Counted from the first letter of the stretch, positions 27,566-37,565 are shown. The stretch is DNA of 64,000 nt from Acinetobacter gerneri DSM 14967 = CIP 107464 = MTCC 9824 (GCF_000368565.1 NZ_KB849544.1:429994-493993), one strand, 5' to 3'. Numbers and translations are program-made. The notes: generated by a model from the sequence alone, not told the origin.

Positions 27566-28471
27566 ATGAATACCGAAGATTTTCAATTTTTTATTCGTGT
27601 TGCTGATCTGGGTTCTATTACTCAAGCTGCAAAACATGACAATATTTCCGTTTCAGTCGCCAGCCAGCGAATCCAGCGTCTAGAACAACAGCTTAATATA
27701 CGCTTATTTCACCGTACAACGCGTAAGCTCAAGCTAACAGACGAAGGTAAAATTTTGCTCGCCCAAGGAAGGACATGGATCAAACAATTTTTAACACTGC
27801 ATGAATCCTTAATCGTGCAGGATCAAAAACTTACTGGAACACTCAAACTAACAGCATCAGCAACTTTTGGTATGCAGGTTTTAACTGCTGTCATTGCTGA
27901 TTTTTCATTGTTATATCCAGAACTTAAGATTCATTTAGATCTTAATGATCAAAATCAAGACCTAATTACAAATAGCATAGATCTCGCAATCCGAATCGGA
28001 AAACTACAAGATTCTTCACTCGTAGCAAAACGCTTGACTCAAAATAGCCGTTTACTCTGTGCTTCACCTGCATACTTAGAACGATTTGGTATTCCTAAGT
28101 GCATACAAGAGCTACAAAAGCATCGTTGTATTTTACAACAACACGCACACGGTTTAACTGATACATGGGATTTTGCTCAAGCCGATGGCTCGACTCTTTC
28201 AGTTGCAATCGAAGGTTATTTTATTTCCAATTCTGGTGAGGCAATCCGCCAAGCATCCTTAAAAGGTTTGGGTATATCTAATCACTCAATTTGGCATGTA
28301 GAACAGGATTTAAAAACTGGAAAATTAATACAGGTCTTAGAAGATTTTCCGATACAAAGTACTGCAATTTATGCAGTCATTGCGGATCGAAACTATGTTC
28401 CTGCGAAAGTTAGGATGTTTTTAGAATATTTAGAAAATTATTTTAAAAATCAATATGCATGGTATAGATAG
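27566..28471 (+). CDS. LysR-family regulator divergent from the aldo/keto reductase
   Basis: A 301-residue LysR protein with the N-terminal winged helix-turn-helix (FFIRVADLGSITQAAKHDN, then SVSVASQRIQRLEQQLNIRLFHRTTRKLKLT split across residues 8-55) and an effector-binding domain. It resembles the large PA-type subgroup (LTASATFGMQVLTAVI) that often governs adjacent oxidoreductase genes. The divergent position supports control of the aldo/keto reductase. Confidence 0.88.
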   Translation: MNTEDFQFFIRVADLGSITQAAKHDNISVSVASQRIQRLEQQLNIRLFHRTTRKLKLTDEGKILLAQGRTWIKQFLTLHESLIVQDQKLTGTLKLTASATFGMQVLTAVIADFSLLYPELKIHLDLNDQNQDLITNSIDLAIRIGKLQDSSLVAKRLTQNSRLLCASPAYLERFGIPKCIQELQKHRCILQQHAHGLTDTWDFAQADGSTLSVAIEGYFISNSGEAIRQASLKGLGISNHSIWHVEQDLKTGKLIQVLEDFPIQSTAIYAVIADRNYVPAKVRMFLEYLENYFKNQYAWYR

Positions 28472-28492
28472 CCCGCTTTAAATTTTTATCAT

Positions 28493-28519
28493 AAAAAACC
28501 CTCCAATCGGAGGGTTTTT
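28493..28519. terminator. Bidirectional terminator LysR / glnS
   Basis: Perfect 11-bp stem AAAAACCCTCC/GGAGGGTTTTT with an AATC loop, flanked by A and T runs, serving both converging genes. Confidence 0.9.
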
Positions 28520-28547
28520 CTTATCAAAGTTTTAAAAACTTTTGATT

Positions 28548-30269
28548 TTATTTACCGGGTTTAAAGCTATCACGCAAATCGAGAATACGGTTAAACACAG
28601 GTTTTTCAGCGCTATGATCATATTGATCAGCAACAAAATAACCTTCACGTTCAAATTGGAAACGATCTTCTGGTTTTGCTTCTGCCAATGCAGGTTCAAT
28701 CACAGCCTGAACAGTTTTCAATGACTCTGGGTTTAAGCATTTCAAGAAATCATCATCAGCATCAGGTGCTGCTTCAGTAAATAAGCGATCATAAATACGA
28801 ACTTCTGCAGGAATACCTTTGCTCGCAGAAACCCAATGAATAACGCCTTTCACCTTACGACCTTCAGGATTTTTACCCAATGTTTCTGGATCAATTGAAC
28901 ATTTAAGCTCGATCACTTCACCATTGGCGTCTTTGATAACTTCATCGCATTTGATTACATAAGCATGACGTAAACGTACTTCACCCTCAGGAATCAAACG
29001 TTTAAAGCCTTTTGGTGGTACTTCTTCAAAGTCTTTACGATCAATATAGATTTCTTGAGTTAAAGGAATAATACGATCGCCCATATCCACGTTTGGATGA
29101 CGAGCATGTGCCAAATCCATTGCTTCTGGAAGATTGGTCAAAGTCACTTTAAGTGGATTGAGTACAGCCATACCACGTGCTGCTGTATTTTCCAAAGATT
29201 GGCGAATACAGAACTCAAGCATTGCAACATCTACAATACCATCCGTTTTTGACACGCCTACACGCTTACAGAAATCACGCAAGCCTTCTGGCGTAAAGCC
29301 ACGACGACGCATTCCCACTACTGTAGGCATACGTGGATCATCCCAACCTTGTACAAAATTACCTTCAACGAGTTTACGTAATTTACGTTTAGAGGTAATG
29401 GTGTAATCGATATTTAAACGGCTTGATTCATATTGATGCGGTACATTTTGAGAATGTACTTTTTCAACCACCCAATCATAAAATGGACGGTGATCCTGAA
29501 ATTCAAGTGTACAAAGTGAATGCGTAATGCCTTCAATCGCATCTGATAATGGATGTGCATAATCATACATCGGGTACATTTTCCATTTATCACCTGTTTG
29601 GTGATGTTCAGAATGAAGTACACGATACAAAATTGGATCACGCATATGCACATTTGGTGATGCCATATCAATTTTTGCACGAAGCACAGCTTGACCTTCG
29701 CCAAAGCCGCCATTATTCATTTTTTCAAAGTTTGCCAAGTTTTCTGCAACAGAAGCTTCACGTTGTGGTGAATTTTTACCTGGTTCTTTAAAATTACCAC
29801 GATTCAGTTTGATTTCTTCTGGGCTTTGCAAATCGACATATGCATCACCTTGCTCAATCAATTGAACTGCCCAAGCATGTAATTGATCAAAATAACTTGA
29901 TGCATAACGAGGTTCACCATTCCAGTTAAAACCTAACCATTTCACATCATTGGCAATACCATCAACATATTCTTGTTCTTCGGCATCTGGGTTCGTATCA
30001 TCAAAACGCAGATTACATAAACCGTCATATTCTTCAGCTATACCGAAGTTTAAGCAGATCGCTTTAACATGACCAATATGCAAATAACCATTTGGTTCTG
30101 GTGGGAAACGAGTCACCACAGTCTTTGTACGCCCAGCTTGTAAATCATCAGTGATGACTTGACGCACAAAATCTAAGCCGGGCTGTTGTTCTTGCTGCGC
30201 GGCATCGACAGGTTGAGTCTGAGTTGTCGGGGTATTTGGCAGGGATGAAACAACATCATTCGGCTTCAT
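28548..30269 (-). CDS. glnS: Glutaminyl-tRNA synthetase
   Basis: A 573-residue class I aminoacyl-tRNA synthetase that attaches glutamine to tRNA-Gln. The HIGH motif is at 64-67 ([12 protein letters not shown]) and the KMSKS equivalent is SKRKL at 293-297. The sequence LRFDDTNP and the C-terminal two beta-barrel anticodon-binding region (from about 350) mark it as GlnRS rather than GluRS. The N-terminal 30 residues are a Gln/Pro/Thr-rich extension without known role. It is monocistronic and has a strong terminator. Confidence 0.95.
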   Translation of the reverse strand: MKPNDVVSSLPNTPTTQTQPVDAAQQEQQPGLDFVRQVITDDLQAGRTKTVVTRFPPEPNGYLHIGHVKAICLNFGIAEEYDGLCNLRFDDTNPDAEEQEYVDGIANDVKWLGFNWNGEPRYASSYFDQLHAWAVQLIEQGDAYVDLQSPEEIKLNRGNFKEPGKNSPQREASVAENLANFEKMNNGGFGEGQAVLRAKIDMASPNVHMRDPILYRVLHSEHHQTGDKWKMYPMYDYAHPLSDAIEGITHSLCTLEFQDHRPFYDWVVEKVHSQNVPHQYESSRLNIDYTITSKRKLRKLVEGNFVQGWDDPRMPTVVGMRRRGFTPEGLRDFCKRVGVSKTDGIVDVAMLEFCIRQSLENTAARGMAVLNPLKVTLTNLPEAMDLAHARHPNVDMGDRIIPLTQEIYIDRKDFEEVPPKGFKRLIPEGEVRLRHAYVIKCDEVIKDANGEVIELKCSIDPETLGKNPEGRKVKGVIHWVSASKGIPAEVRIYDRLFTEAAPDADDDFLKCLNPESLKTVQAVIEPALAEAKPEDRFQFEREGYFVADQYDHSAEKPVFNRILDLRDSFKPGK

Positions 30270-30472
30270 AATGTATAAATCACTTTTATATAAAAAAAAT
30301 AGGATTGCGATTAAAAAACGCCCAATATCGAGCTTTTTACAACCGTCTAAACGTTAATCTGATTATTTTAACAAAGAAATTAACGTTTTTGCTTGCTATG
30401 TAGTTTACAGTTTGCTTATGCTTCTCTCAACCAAAAAACCATGGCTTTTTGTCCATGACTAGGAGTTTATGT

Positions 30473-30982
30473 ATGAGTTTTCCTCAAGTCGAATTAAATA
30501 CCAATAAAGGTCGCATTGTTCTAGAACTTAATTCTGAAAAAGCGCCTATTACTGTCGCTAATTTCTTAGAATATGTCCGTGATGGTTTTTATGATGGCGT
30601 AATTTTCCACCGTGTTATTGATGGTTTCATGATCCAAGGCGGTGGCATGGACGAAAACTTCAAAGAAAAAGCGACTCGTGATTCTATTGAAAACGAAGCT
30701 GACAACGGCTTAAGCAATGACATCGGTACTGTTGCGATGGCTCGTACTCAAGCACCTCATTCTGCTTCAGCACAGTTCTTCATCAACGTAAGCAACAACT
30801 CTTTCCTTAACCATTCTGGTAAAACAGCGCAAGGTTGGGGTTATGCAGTATTTGGTAAAGTTGTTGAAGGTTTAGACATCGTGAATGAAATCAAAGGCGT
30901 TCGTACTGGTAACCGTGGTTATCATGCTGATGTTCCTTTAGAAAATGTTGTGATTGAATCAGCTAAAATTATTTCTGAATAA
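30473..30982 (+). CDS. ppiB: Peptidyl-prolyl cis-trans isomerase B (cyclophilin)
   Basis: A 169-residue cytoplasmic cyclophilin without a signal peptide. Catalytic landmarks: [15 protein letters not shown] with the active Arg, [18 protein letters not shown], and the C-terminal [16 protein letters not shown]. The start at 30473 has AGGAG seven bases upstream; an open frame further upstream (to 30449) adds residues not found in PpiB. It catalyses proline isomerisation during protein folding. Confidence 0.94.
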   Translation: MSFPQVELNTNKGRIVLELNSEKAPITVANFLEYVRDGFYDGVIFHRVIDGFMIQGGGMDENFKEKATRDSIENEADNGLSNDIGTVAMARTQAPHSASAQFFINVSNNSFLNHSGKTAQGWGYAVFGKVVEGLDIVNEIKGVRTGNRGYHADVPLENVVIESAKIISE

Positions 30983-31007
30983 AAAACCTACTCCCAGGCT
31001 TTCCTCA

Positions 31008-31030
31008 GTTTTAAAGCACTGCTTTAAAAC
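31008..31030 (+). terminator. Hairpin after ppiB
   Basis: Perfect 10-bp stem GTTTTAAAGC/GCTTTAAAAC with a 3-base loop, 25 bases after the ppiB stop. No T-run follows. Confidence 0.5.
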
Positions 31031-31045
31031 GACATGATGAAAGAT

Positions 31046-31071
31046 AAATTCCCTCATTAATGAGGGAATTT
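31046..31071. promoter_or_regulatory. Perfect 26-bp palindrome in front of lpxH
   Basis: Half-site AAATTCCCTCATT followed directly by its exact complement, with no spacer. It ends nine bases before the AAGGA ribosome-binding site of lpxH. It may be a protein-binding operator or an RNA hairpin affecting lpxH translation. Confidence 0.55.
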
Positions 31072-31092
31072 AGGGAACGCAAGGAACACCCC

Positions 31093-31812
31093 GTGACCTA
31101 TCTTTTTATCGCTGACTTACACCTTTCGCAAGAACACCCCCGCCTAATTCAAAGTTTTCTTGAGTTATTAAAAGCTTATCAGCATAAAAATACCCAACTT
31201 TATATCTTGGGAGATTGGTTCAACGCATGGATTGGTGATGATTATCATGCTGAATGGTTAGATCAAATCGTCATTGCTCTGCAACAATTTAATCAAAATG
31301 GCAATCAAGTCTATTTTCAAGTCGGTAATCGTGATTTCGCCTTAAATAAAGGTTTCCTGAATCAATTTAATGGCAAACTGCTTCCTGATACTTATCAGCT
31401 TGATATTGCAAATACTCATTTTCGTTTAGAGCATGGTGATGCACTGTGTACCGATGATATTTCTTATCAACGATTTAAAAAAGTTATACGTAATCCACTC
31501 CTCCTCTCTATTTTAAGAAAAACTCCGCTAAGTTTTCGTAGCAAACTTGCCAACGGTTTTCGTAAGAAAAGCAAAGAAAAAACCCAAGCAAAGCCTTATA
31601 GCATCATGGATGTCAATCAACATGCTGTAGAAACAGTGATGGAAAATGTCGACATTCTCGTCCACGGGCATACACATCGACCACACATTCATGATGTAAA
31701 TGGAAAACCACGTATCGTACTCGGTGACTGGCGAGAAAAAACGTCTGAAGCTATGATTTTAGAAGTGAATGAAGAGGGGCAATGGCAATTCAAAAAATGG
31801 CAAATTGCTTAA
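31093..31812 (+). CDS. lpxH: UDP-2,3-diacylglucosamine diphosphatase
   Basis: A 239-residue calcineurin-type metallophosphoesterase of lipid A synthesis; it hydrolyses UDP-2,3-diacylglucosamine to lipid X and UMP at the inner membrane. The metal ligands are visible in order: ADLHLS, GDWFNAWIGDD, VGNRDF, EHGDALCTDD and HGHTHRPHIH. The start is GTG at 31093 with AAGGA about eight bases upstream, which gives the usual length; the frame is open further upstream through the palindrome, but that part is not LpxH-like. Confidence 0.94.
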   Translation: MTYLFIADLHLSQEHPRLIQSFLELLKAYQHKNTQLYILGDWFNAWIGDDYHAEWLDQIVIALQQFNQNGNQVYFQVGNRDFALNKGFLNQFNGKLLPDTYQLDIANTHFRLEHGDALCTDDISYQRFKKVIRNPLLLSILRKTPLSFRSKLANGFRKKSKEKTQAKPYSIMDVNQHAVETVMENVDILVHGHTHRPHIHDVNGKPRIVLGDWREKTSEAMILEVNEEGQWQFKKWQIA

Positions 31813-31933
31813 TTTTCTCAATTTAGACTATTAATTGCACAATATTTTATAATTAATGACAATTATCTGCGCTTAAAATTTATATTATGAGAATATAATA
31901 AAACATACATCAAACAGAATATTGGGTTTAAAT

Positions 31934-32587
31934 ATGGATTTATTAAACGTATCGAAAACACGTTACACCACCAAAGCTTATGATGCTTCAAAAAAAATTC
32001 CGCAAGAACAATTTGAACGTTTATTACAAATCCTGCGTTTAACTCCCTCTTCTATCAATATTCAACCATGGCATTTTTTCATTATTGAATCAGATCAAGC
32101 GAAACAGCGTGTTGCCAAAGCTTTGGTCGGTAAATATGCTTATAATGCGCCAAAAGTACTTGATTCTTCACATACTATTTTATTTTGTACCAAAGCTGAT
32201 ATCGATGAACAACATTTAGCTAACTTACTAAATCGCGATGATCTCAGTGGTCGCTTTAAAGATGATACAGCGAAACAAGGTCAAAAAGACAGCCGTACAG
32301 GTTATGTGCATTATTATCGTACTGAAAAAGGTGATATTTCACGTTGGGCTGAAAATCAAACCTTTATCGCATTGGGTCAAATGTTGTTAGCTGCTGGTAT
32401 TGAAGGTATTGATGCGACTCCGATTGGTGGTTTTGACGAAGAAATTATTTCACAAGAATTTGACCTGCAACAACAAGGACTTATTCCGTCTGTCATCATG
32501 ACTTTGGGTTATCGCAGTGAGAAAGATTTCAATGCAAAATTGCCTAAATCACGCTTAAATCCTGAAGAGATTTTTACTCGTTTATAA
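31934..32587 (+). CDS. nfsB: Oxygen-insensitive NAD(P)H nitroreductase NfsB
   Basis: A 217-residue FMN-dependent nitroreductase, exactly the length of E. coli NfsB. Family features: TRYTTKAYDASKKI, LTPSSINIQPWHFFI (FMN-binding) and the C-terminal GIEGIDATPIGGFD and LGYRSEKDF. It reduces nitroaromatics and quinones using NAD(P)H. ATG 31934 is preferred to TTG 31922 because it matches the family N-terminus (MDLLNVSKTRY). Confidence 0.92.
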   Translation: MDLLNVSKTRYTTKAYDASKKIPQEQFERLLQILRLTPSSINIQPWHFFIIESDQAKQRVAKALVGKYAYNAPKVLDSSHTILFCTKADIDEQHLANLLNRDDLSGRFKDDTAKQGQKDSRTGYVHYYRTEKGDISRWAENQTFIALGQMLLAAGIEGIDATPIGGFDEEIISQEFDLQQQGLIPSVIMTLGYRSEKDFNAKLPKSRLNPEEIFTRL

Positions 32588-32611
32588 AATCCTGCTTCTG
32601 TGAAGTTGTTC

Positions 32612-32712
32612 CCTCTCCTTTTAAAGGTTAAGGAATATGTTGGGTATGAGGGTAAAGATTTTATTAGAAATTTACCCTCATCCTAAGCCTCTCCCAAAAG
32701 GTGAAAGGACTT
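32612..32712. repeat. Imperfect inverted repeat of about 100 bp
   Basis: Inner stem TGAGGGTAAA (32647-32656)/TTTACCCTCA (32671-32680) with outer arms that keep a looser symmetry (CCCTCTCCTTTT on the left, CCAAAAGGTGAAAGG on the right). Such CTCTCC/AGGAGAGGG blocks recur in intergenic regions; a shorter related block lies at 62165-62185. It adjoins the MITE. Confidence 0.5.
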
Positions 32713-32719
32713 TTATATA

Positions 32720-32983
32720 GGGTCTGTTGGCATTTCAAATTGGTTGCGACGCTGAGTATTTTTTAGATGATATGAGGCGTAGATTGAGAAATTTAGTGAT
32801 CTAAATGATCAAGCTACAACGAAATAGCATCAAAAAATACTCTCGTCCCACAGGGTTGTAGCTAAAATTCTCTCAGGCTTCGTTACGAAATTTGAAAATG
32901 GTCTCGCCATTCTCTGCATTTCGTGCCTTGCCTGCTCAATTTTAGCTAACAACGCAATTCAGTTGTGAAATGTCAACAGACCC
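32720..32983. mobile_element. 264-bp MITE with IS5-type ends
   Basis: Non-coding element with terminal inverted repeats GGGTCTGTTGGCATTTCA (left) and the complement of GGGTCTGTTGACATTTCA (right, one mismatch), flanked on both sides by TA as target duplication. An internal inverted repeat (GAGTATTTTTTAGATG/CATCAAAAAATACTC) is present. The ends match those of the IS5-family element at 53156-54012, so a related transposase could move it. Confidence 0.8.
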
Positions 32984-33196
32984 TAAGCTTTCAAAATAAC
33001 AAATGATTATATATTTTCGATTGATAAAAAAACCATTAGCTAAGAAATAGAAAAACCTATTACTTAGTAAAAAAATGTTTTAACTTTGTATACATCATAA
33101 ATTGTCATATAAATTTCTTAATTGAATGCGATATTAAACTCAGTGAACTAAGCAAATGAAACACCATATTTTTAGGATTAGATATCAGGTGTGGAT

Positions 33197-34237
33197 ATGG
33201 ATCTCAATACGTATATCATCAACAAATTTAAAAATTTTAATGAATACCTAGAAACCCATTGGCAGACTCACCCCTATAAATATAAAGAAATTCAAACATT
33301 GTTGTTTTTTCAGTCCTACGCAACTTTAGAATTGATTGAACGATTTGATATAAAAATTAAAGAATCTTTGGACTACCCGACCCTCAGTTATTATTATCAT
33401 CGTATTGAAAAATATATAAAAATACCAACCAAAGAACTTTTCCCAAATTCATTTCACCGCCCCTATCATCAAATTTTGAATGAACTCAAATATTTATCTT
33501 TTTATCAGCATCCGACTGAAGTCATAAAGAAAATAGAACATCTCCATGATATCTACCAAAAAATCGCACTGCCAAATTCTAGCTTTCAAATTTATAGTGA
33601 AATACATGATTTATTACAGATCACATTTGCTTATCTAAGCGATAAAAATATTCATATTGAGCAAAAAAATAAGCTCATTTATCAATGGCAAGACATTCAA
33701 AATCTAGAAACGGTTTCAGCATATAAGTCTTTAGAAAAAATTGCCTATACACTTTCCTGCTTTCAGCAAGAAAGTAAAGCAGATCAATACTTAGCGCTGA
33801 TTCAAGAAAGTGAAAATCATCGAATCGAGTTTAAAGAAAGAACCACCGATTTATTGACCCATAAGAAATCGGATAAATGGGTAAAAGCATGTTTTGGTTT
33901 TATGAATACCCGCAAAGGTTATGTTTTCATCGGCATTTCAGACGATCAACAAATCGTCGGTGTAGAACAAGAATTAAAAGACCATTTCAATAATTCATTG
34001 GATTTGATGAAACGTAGTTTGATCGACAAACTCGCGCATGAAAGCCAAAAAATTTCAAATATCTATACCATTTTGGAAGATATAAAAATCAAAGATAAAA
34101 CAATTTTAGTCTTTAAATGCAATAAAGCCGATCGACCACTTTATTATAAAGGTGAGCTTTATATGCGAACCAACAGCCAGACGACACGAGTGCCGCCTGA
34201 ACTGATTGAATTGTTTAGAGAAGAGTTTTATTGTTAA
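33197..34237 (+). CDS. AlbA_2 (Schlafen-type) domain protein with unknown N-terminal region
   Basis: A 346-residue protein. The C-terminal part (about 200-345) is an AlbA_2-like domain: HRIEFKERT, the strand pair GFMNTRKGYVFIGISDDQQIVGVE, KTILVFKCNKADRPLYYKG and LYMRTNSQTTRVPP. These domains bind nucleic acid or nucleotides and occur in defence proteins, in regulators and in orphan proteins. The first 200 residues look all-helical with many Tyr, His and Lys and match no family I know. ATG 33197 (AGG seven bases upstream) is preferred to GTG 33191. It stands alone, between the MITE and a converging lipoprotein gene. A role in defence is possible but not shown by context. Confidence 0.75.
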   Translation: MDLNTYIINKFKNFNEYLETHWQTHPYKYKEIQTLLFFQSYATLELIERFDIKIKESLDYPTLSYYYHRIEKYIKIPTKELFPNSFHRPYHQILNELKYLSFYQHPTEVIKKIEHLHDIYQKIALPNSSFQIYSEIHDLLQITFAYLSDKNIHIEQKNKLIYQWQDIQNLETVSAYKSLEKIAYTLSCFQQESKADQYLALIQESENHRIEFKERTTDLLTHKKSDKWVKACFGFMNTRKGYVFIGISDDQQIVGVEQELKDHFNNSLDLMKRSLIDKLAHESQKISNIYTILEDIKIKDKTILVFKCNKADRPLYYKGELYMRTNSQTTRVPPELIELFREEFYC

Positions 34238-34266
34238 ACCGTCCATCCAACAATAATGCATTACGT

Positions 34267-35370
34267 TTAATTAAAATAATTTTGAATCTGAGCCAAAATT
34301 GCATCTTTTGCAGTCTTATTCATCAAAGAATCTTCACCTTGAGAATGTGAATCGATCTGACTTCCTTTAAACTGCCATTCTGCATCATAGATTTTGCCAT
34401 CTTTTTGCACAGCAGGATCTACATATTTTTCATAATGACTACCATCTGGATTTATTGCATAAATCACGTTATAGCCCGCTATTTTATCAAGCTTCCAGTC
34501 ACTTTGATTGAGTGATGAATAGGTCTGTGCAGCCCAATCTTGTAGCGTAGTACTGTCCGAAATGGATTTATCATCAAAGAAAATCGTATTATCACTTGAA
34601 GTATATTGCTTGAGTAAATAAATATAAGAACCTTCAGGGAATACCGCTGTGGTATTTCTAAGTGCATTATATGCAGCAATTTTTTTATCAGAAGGCATAT
34701 AAGTAGAAGTGGTATCCAAATAATAACCAAAACTATTAGGCAAATATTTATAACCTATATATGTAACATTTGGATCGCGTTCCAAAATGATAGAAATCGG
34801 TTGTCCAGAAACATCGACTTTGTTATATGCCATTTGTGACGAAGCTACAGCCAAGTTACATTGATCATTAAAATTTGAAAAAGTCAGCGAAGTATTTTCT
34901 ACACTCTGCACATATTTTAAAGGCCAACCCAAACTTGTACGCACAGCATCATTACTTGTAAACAGACCATTATCGTTCAAAGCATATTGAAAAAAGTTTT
35001 CGTAAAATGCACTTGGATCAGTATCAGGCAAATCCAAAGTATTTACATTTTCATAAAAAATATTATTACTCAACGTATAAGTATATAAATTTAAGTACTG
35101 CGTATTTGTGTTTTGATTTTGAATCATTATTTCATACACAGGATAATCATTTTCAAATTTATAAAGCGCTTCAGAAAACATCCCCGCATCATTAATTTTG
35201 CTCAGCCCTGTCGGAATCCCCTTATTACATGCCACAGGTGTAACGACATTTGTATCTGTTCCACCCGCCCCATTATTTAGACTTGTGGTATCGGAAGAAG
35301 AGCTCCCTCCTCCACAAGCAGTTAAAAATAAAGTCAAAGACGCTAAAAAAATAGTCTTATTCACTCTCAT
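34267..35370 (-). CDS. Lipoprotein of unknown function
   Basis: A 367-residue lipoprotein: signal peptide with lipobox LTAC (Cys at about 18), then a GGGSSSSD linker and a large, Asn/Tyr/Ser-rich mature part without recognisable motif (for example YLNLYTYTLSNNIFYENV). It contains two further Cys (VACNKGIP and DQCNLAV) that may be paired. The Gly-Ser linker after the Cys is typical of surface or periplasmic lipoproteins of Acinetobacter. ATG 35370 is used; a TTG three codons earlier is open. No partner genes. Function unknown. Confidence 0.7.
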   Translation of the reverse strand: MRVNKTIFLASLTLFLTACGGGSSSSDTTSLNNGAGGTDTNVVTPVACNKGIPTGLSKINDAGMFSEALYKFENDYPVYEIMIQNQNTNTQYLNLYTYTLSNNIFYENVNTLDLPDTDPSAFYENFFQYALNDNGLFTSNDAVRTSLGWPLKYVQSVENTSLTFSNFNDQCNLAVASSQMAYNKVDVSGQPISIILERDPNVTYIGYKYLPNSFGYYLDTTSTYMPSDKKIAAYNALRNTTAVFPEGSYIYLLKQYTSSDNTIFFDDKSISDSTTLQDWAAQTYSSLNQSDWKLDKIAGYNVIYAINPDGSHYEKYVDPAVQKDGKIYDAEWQFKGSQIDSHSQGEDSLMNKTAKDAILAQIQNYFN

Positions 35371-35484
35371 ATTCCCCAAATCGCATTTAAATCATTGTTC
35401 TTTATATTTTTAAAATGAAAATACTATAAAACTGATCATGTTATTTTTAATCTCGATCTAAATTTTGCTTGCGCTATATCGACT

Positions 35485-36333
35485 CTAAATTACCATCGAT
35501 AAACATAGCACCCCAGCTAAACCTAGCAATAAACCCAAAATAGTTGAAATTTTCAATTTTTCTTTAAATATAAATAAACCTGCAACTACGCCAAATAACA
35601 CCACTAAAATATTCATGCCCGCAAAAACAACAGCTGGTGAATCTTTAAGTAAAAGATGTGCTTTGACATAAAGCGCAATATTAGCAAAGTTTAACAAGCC
35701 TAAAAATAGACCTGCATATAAGTTTTTTACTTGCCAAACCGTTTTGCTCATAATCAAAAATAAAATTGAAATAACAAAAGCAAAAATAAAACTTAGATTT
35801 AAGCTAACAGCAAATTGCAGACCTAAATTTGTTGTGTATTTTAATAAAATATCAACCAGTGCATAGCCGACCCAAACACTCAGTAAAAATAAACTTCCTT
35901 TGCGCGTTGCTACTTGCTCTTGACCTGAGTGTGCAAACAAAATACACAGTACTGCTGCTATTCCTAAAATGATGCCAATGATTTTAAGTTGGCTAAATTG
36001 TTCTTGAAATAAAAAATAAGCTGCGAGTAAAGATAAGACCACGGATAAACGCTGAGCGATTTCCGTTTTTAATATACCTGCTGTTTGCAGTGATTTTGCC
36101 AGTGCCAAAAAAATACTCGGTAATACCATACCCAATACTGCAATCAACCACCACGGTGTATCAGCAATCGAAATATGCGCCAAATCAGGCTTAAACCATG
36201 CAAAGCACATGACACTTGCAATCGCATAGTTCCATGCAATCATTTGCAATGCATCATACCCATGCTTTTTTGCAAATTTGAGTAAAATGGAAACGAAAAC
36301 ACTGCATAGTGCTGCTGCGAAAATCAGGGTCAT
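35485..36333 (-). CDS. EamA/DMT-family transporter
   Basis: A 282-residue membrane protein with ten predicted helices in two EamA repeats, the layout of drug/metabolite transporters. Features: an N-terminal AAALCSVFVSILLKFAKKHG helix and the second-repeat end GLLLGLAGVLCLSMVI. The substrate cannot be predicted. It lies downstream of fba on the same strand but is separated from it by a terminator. Confidence 0.8.
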   Translation of the reverse strand: MTLIFAAALCSVFVSILLKFAKKHGYDALQMIAWNYAIASVMCFAWFKPDLAHISIADTPWWLIAVLGMVLPSIFLALAKSLQTAGILKTEIAQRLSVVLSLLAAYFLFQEQFSQLKIIGIILGIAAVLCILFAHSGQEQVATRKGSLFLLSVWVGYALVDILLKYTTNLGLQFAVSLNLSFIFAFVISILFLIMSKTVWQVKNLYAGLFLGLLNFANIALYVKAHLLLKDSPAVVFAGMNILVVLFGVVAGLFIFKEKLKISTILGLLLGLAGVLCLSMVI

Positions 36334-36386
36334 GATACTCTCGGTCTTTACTTGGTATTCTATTTAAAGAAAATTTAAATCAAAGA

Positions 36387-36408
36387 AAAGCCCACAAACG
36401 TGGGCTTT
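36387..36408 (-). terminator. Intrinsic terminator of fba
   Basis: Perfect 9-bp stem AAAGCCCAC/GTGGGCTTT with an AAAC loop, followed on the minus strand by a T-rich stretch. Confidence 0.8.
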
Positions 36409-36446
36409 CTATTATAAAAAGTGCTGCTTATTTAGCATTTACAGAC

Positions 36447-37484
36447 TTATTTATAACGATCAACCATTTTCTCTAAAGAAATTGGACGAATTTTGTCAGC
36501 ATTTCCAGCTGTACCAAATGCTGTATAACGATCGATACAGATTTGTTTCATCGCTTCAATGGTTTGACCAAAGAATTTACGTGGATCGAACTCACTTGGT
36601 TTTTCAGCCATCATACGACGCATTGCGCCAGTAGATGCCAAACGTAAGTCAGTATCAATGTTGATCTTACGTACACCATGTTTGATCGCTTCTACAAGCT
36701 GCTCAACTGGCACACCGTAAGTTTCTTTGATATCACCGCCGTATTGGTTGATGATCGCTAACCATTCTTGAGGAACAGAGCTAGAACCGTGCATAACAAG
36801 GTGAGTATTTGGAAGTGCCGCATGAATTTCTTTAATACGGTCAATCGCCAAAATATCACCTGTAGGTGGACGAGTAAACTTATATGCACCGTGAGAAGTA
36901 CCCACTGCAATCGCCAAAGCATCAACATTTGTATCTGCTACAAATTGACGAGCTTCTTCTACAGAGGTAAGCAGTTGAGAATGGTCAAGTACACCTTCTG
37001 CACCGACACCATCTTCTTCGCCTGCCATACCTGTTTCAAGGCTACCCAAACAACCGATTTCGCCTTCTACAGAAACACCACAAGCGTGCGCCATTTCAAC
37101 TGTGCGACGAGTTACATCAACGTTATATTCATAAGATGTTGGTGTTTTACCATCAGCGCCTAAAGAACCATCCATCATCACTGAGCTAAAACCCAATTGG
37201 ATAGAGCGTTGGCATACATCTGGACTTGTACCATGATCTTGGTGCATTACCACTGGAATGTGTGGCCATTCTTCAATCGCTGCCAAAATAAGATGGCGTA
37301 AAAATGGTGCGCCTGCATATTTACGTGCGCCTGCCGATGCTTGCACAATCACAGGTGAATTGGTTTCATCTGCGGCTAACATGATGGCACGCATTTGTTC
37401 TAAGTTGTTTACGTTAAACGCTGGTACGCCGTAGTTGTGTTCGCCGGCGTGATCCAAGAGCTGGCGCAATGAGATAAGAGCCAT
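36447..37484 (-). CDS. fba: Class II fructose-bisphosphate aldolase
   Basis: A 345-residue zinc-dependent aldolase of glycolysis and gluconeogenesis, splitting fructose-1,6-bisphosphate to dihydroxyacetone phosphate and glyceraldehyde-3-phosphate. Seen: the zinc/active-site block [53 protein letters not shown] and KINIDTDLR. The length fits the CbbA-type subgroup. GGAGG precedes the ATG. pgk lies upstream on the same strand, with a small lipoprotein gene in between; each has its own terminator. Confidence 0.93.
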   Translation of the reverse strand: MALISLRQLLDHAGEHNYGVPAFNVNNLEQMRAIMLAADETNSPVIVQASAGARKYAGAPFLRHLILAAIEEWPHIPVVMHQDHGTSPDVCQRSIQLGFSSVMMDGSLGADGKTPTSYEYNVDVTRRTVEMAHACGVSVEGEIGCLGSLETGMAGEEDGVGAEGVLDHSQLLTSVEEARQFVADTNVDALAIAVGTSHGAYKFTRPPTGDILAIDRIKEIHAALPNTHLVMHGSSSVPQEWLAIINQYGGDIKETYGVPVEQLVEAIKHGVRKINIDTDLRLASTGAMRRMMAEKPSEFDPRKFFGQTIEAMKQICIDRYTAFGTAGNADKIRPISLEKMVDRYK

Positions 37485-37565
37485 AATATCCTCCCAGGTA
37501 ATGCCGCATATTCTACCCTGTGATGTATTTCAATTCAGCAACATTTCGTCAAATTTCAAAAAAAA

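Noticed and set aside
32612..32983. CRISPR-like or prophage attachment structure
   Set aside because: The repeats here are inverted, not regularly spaced direct repeats, and no integrase, Cas or phage gene is near.
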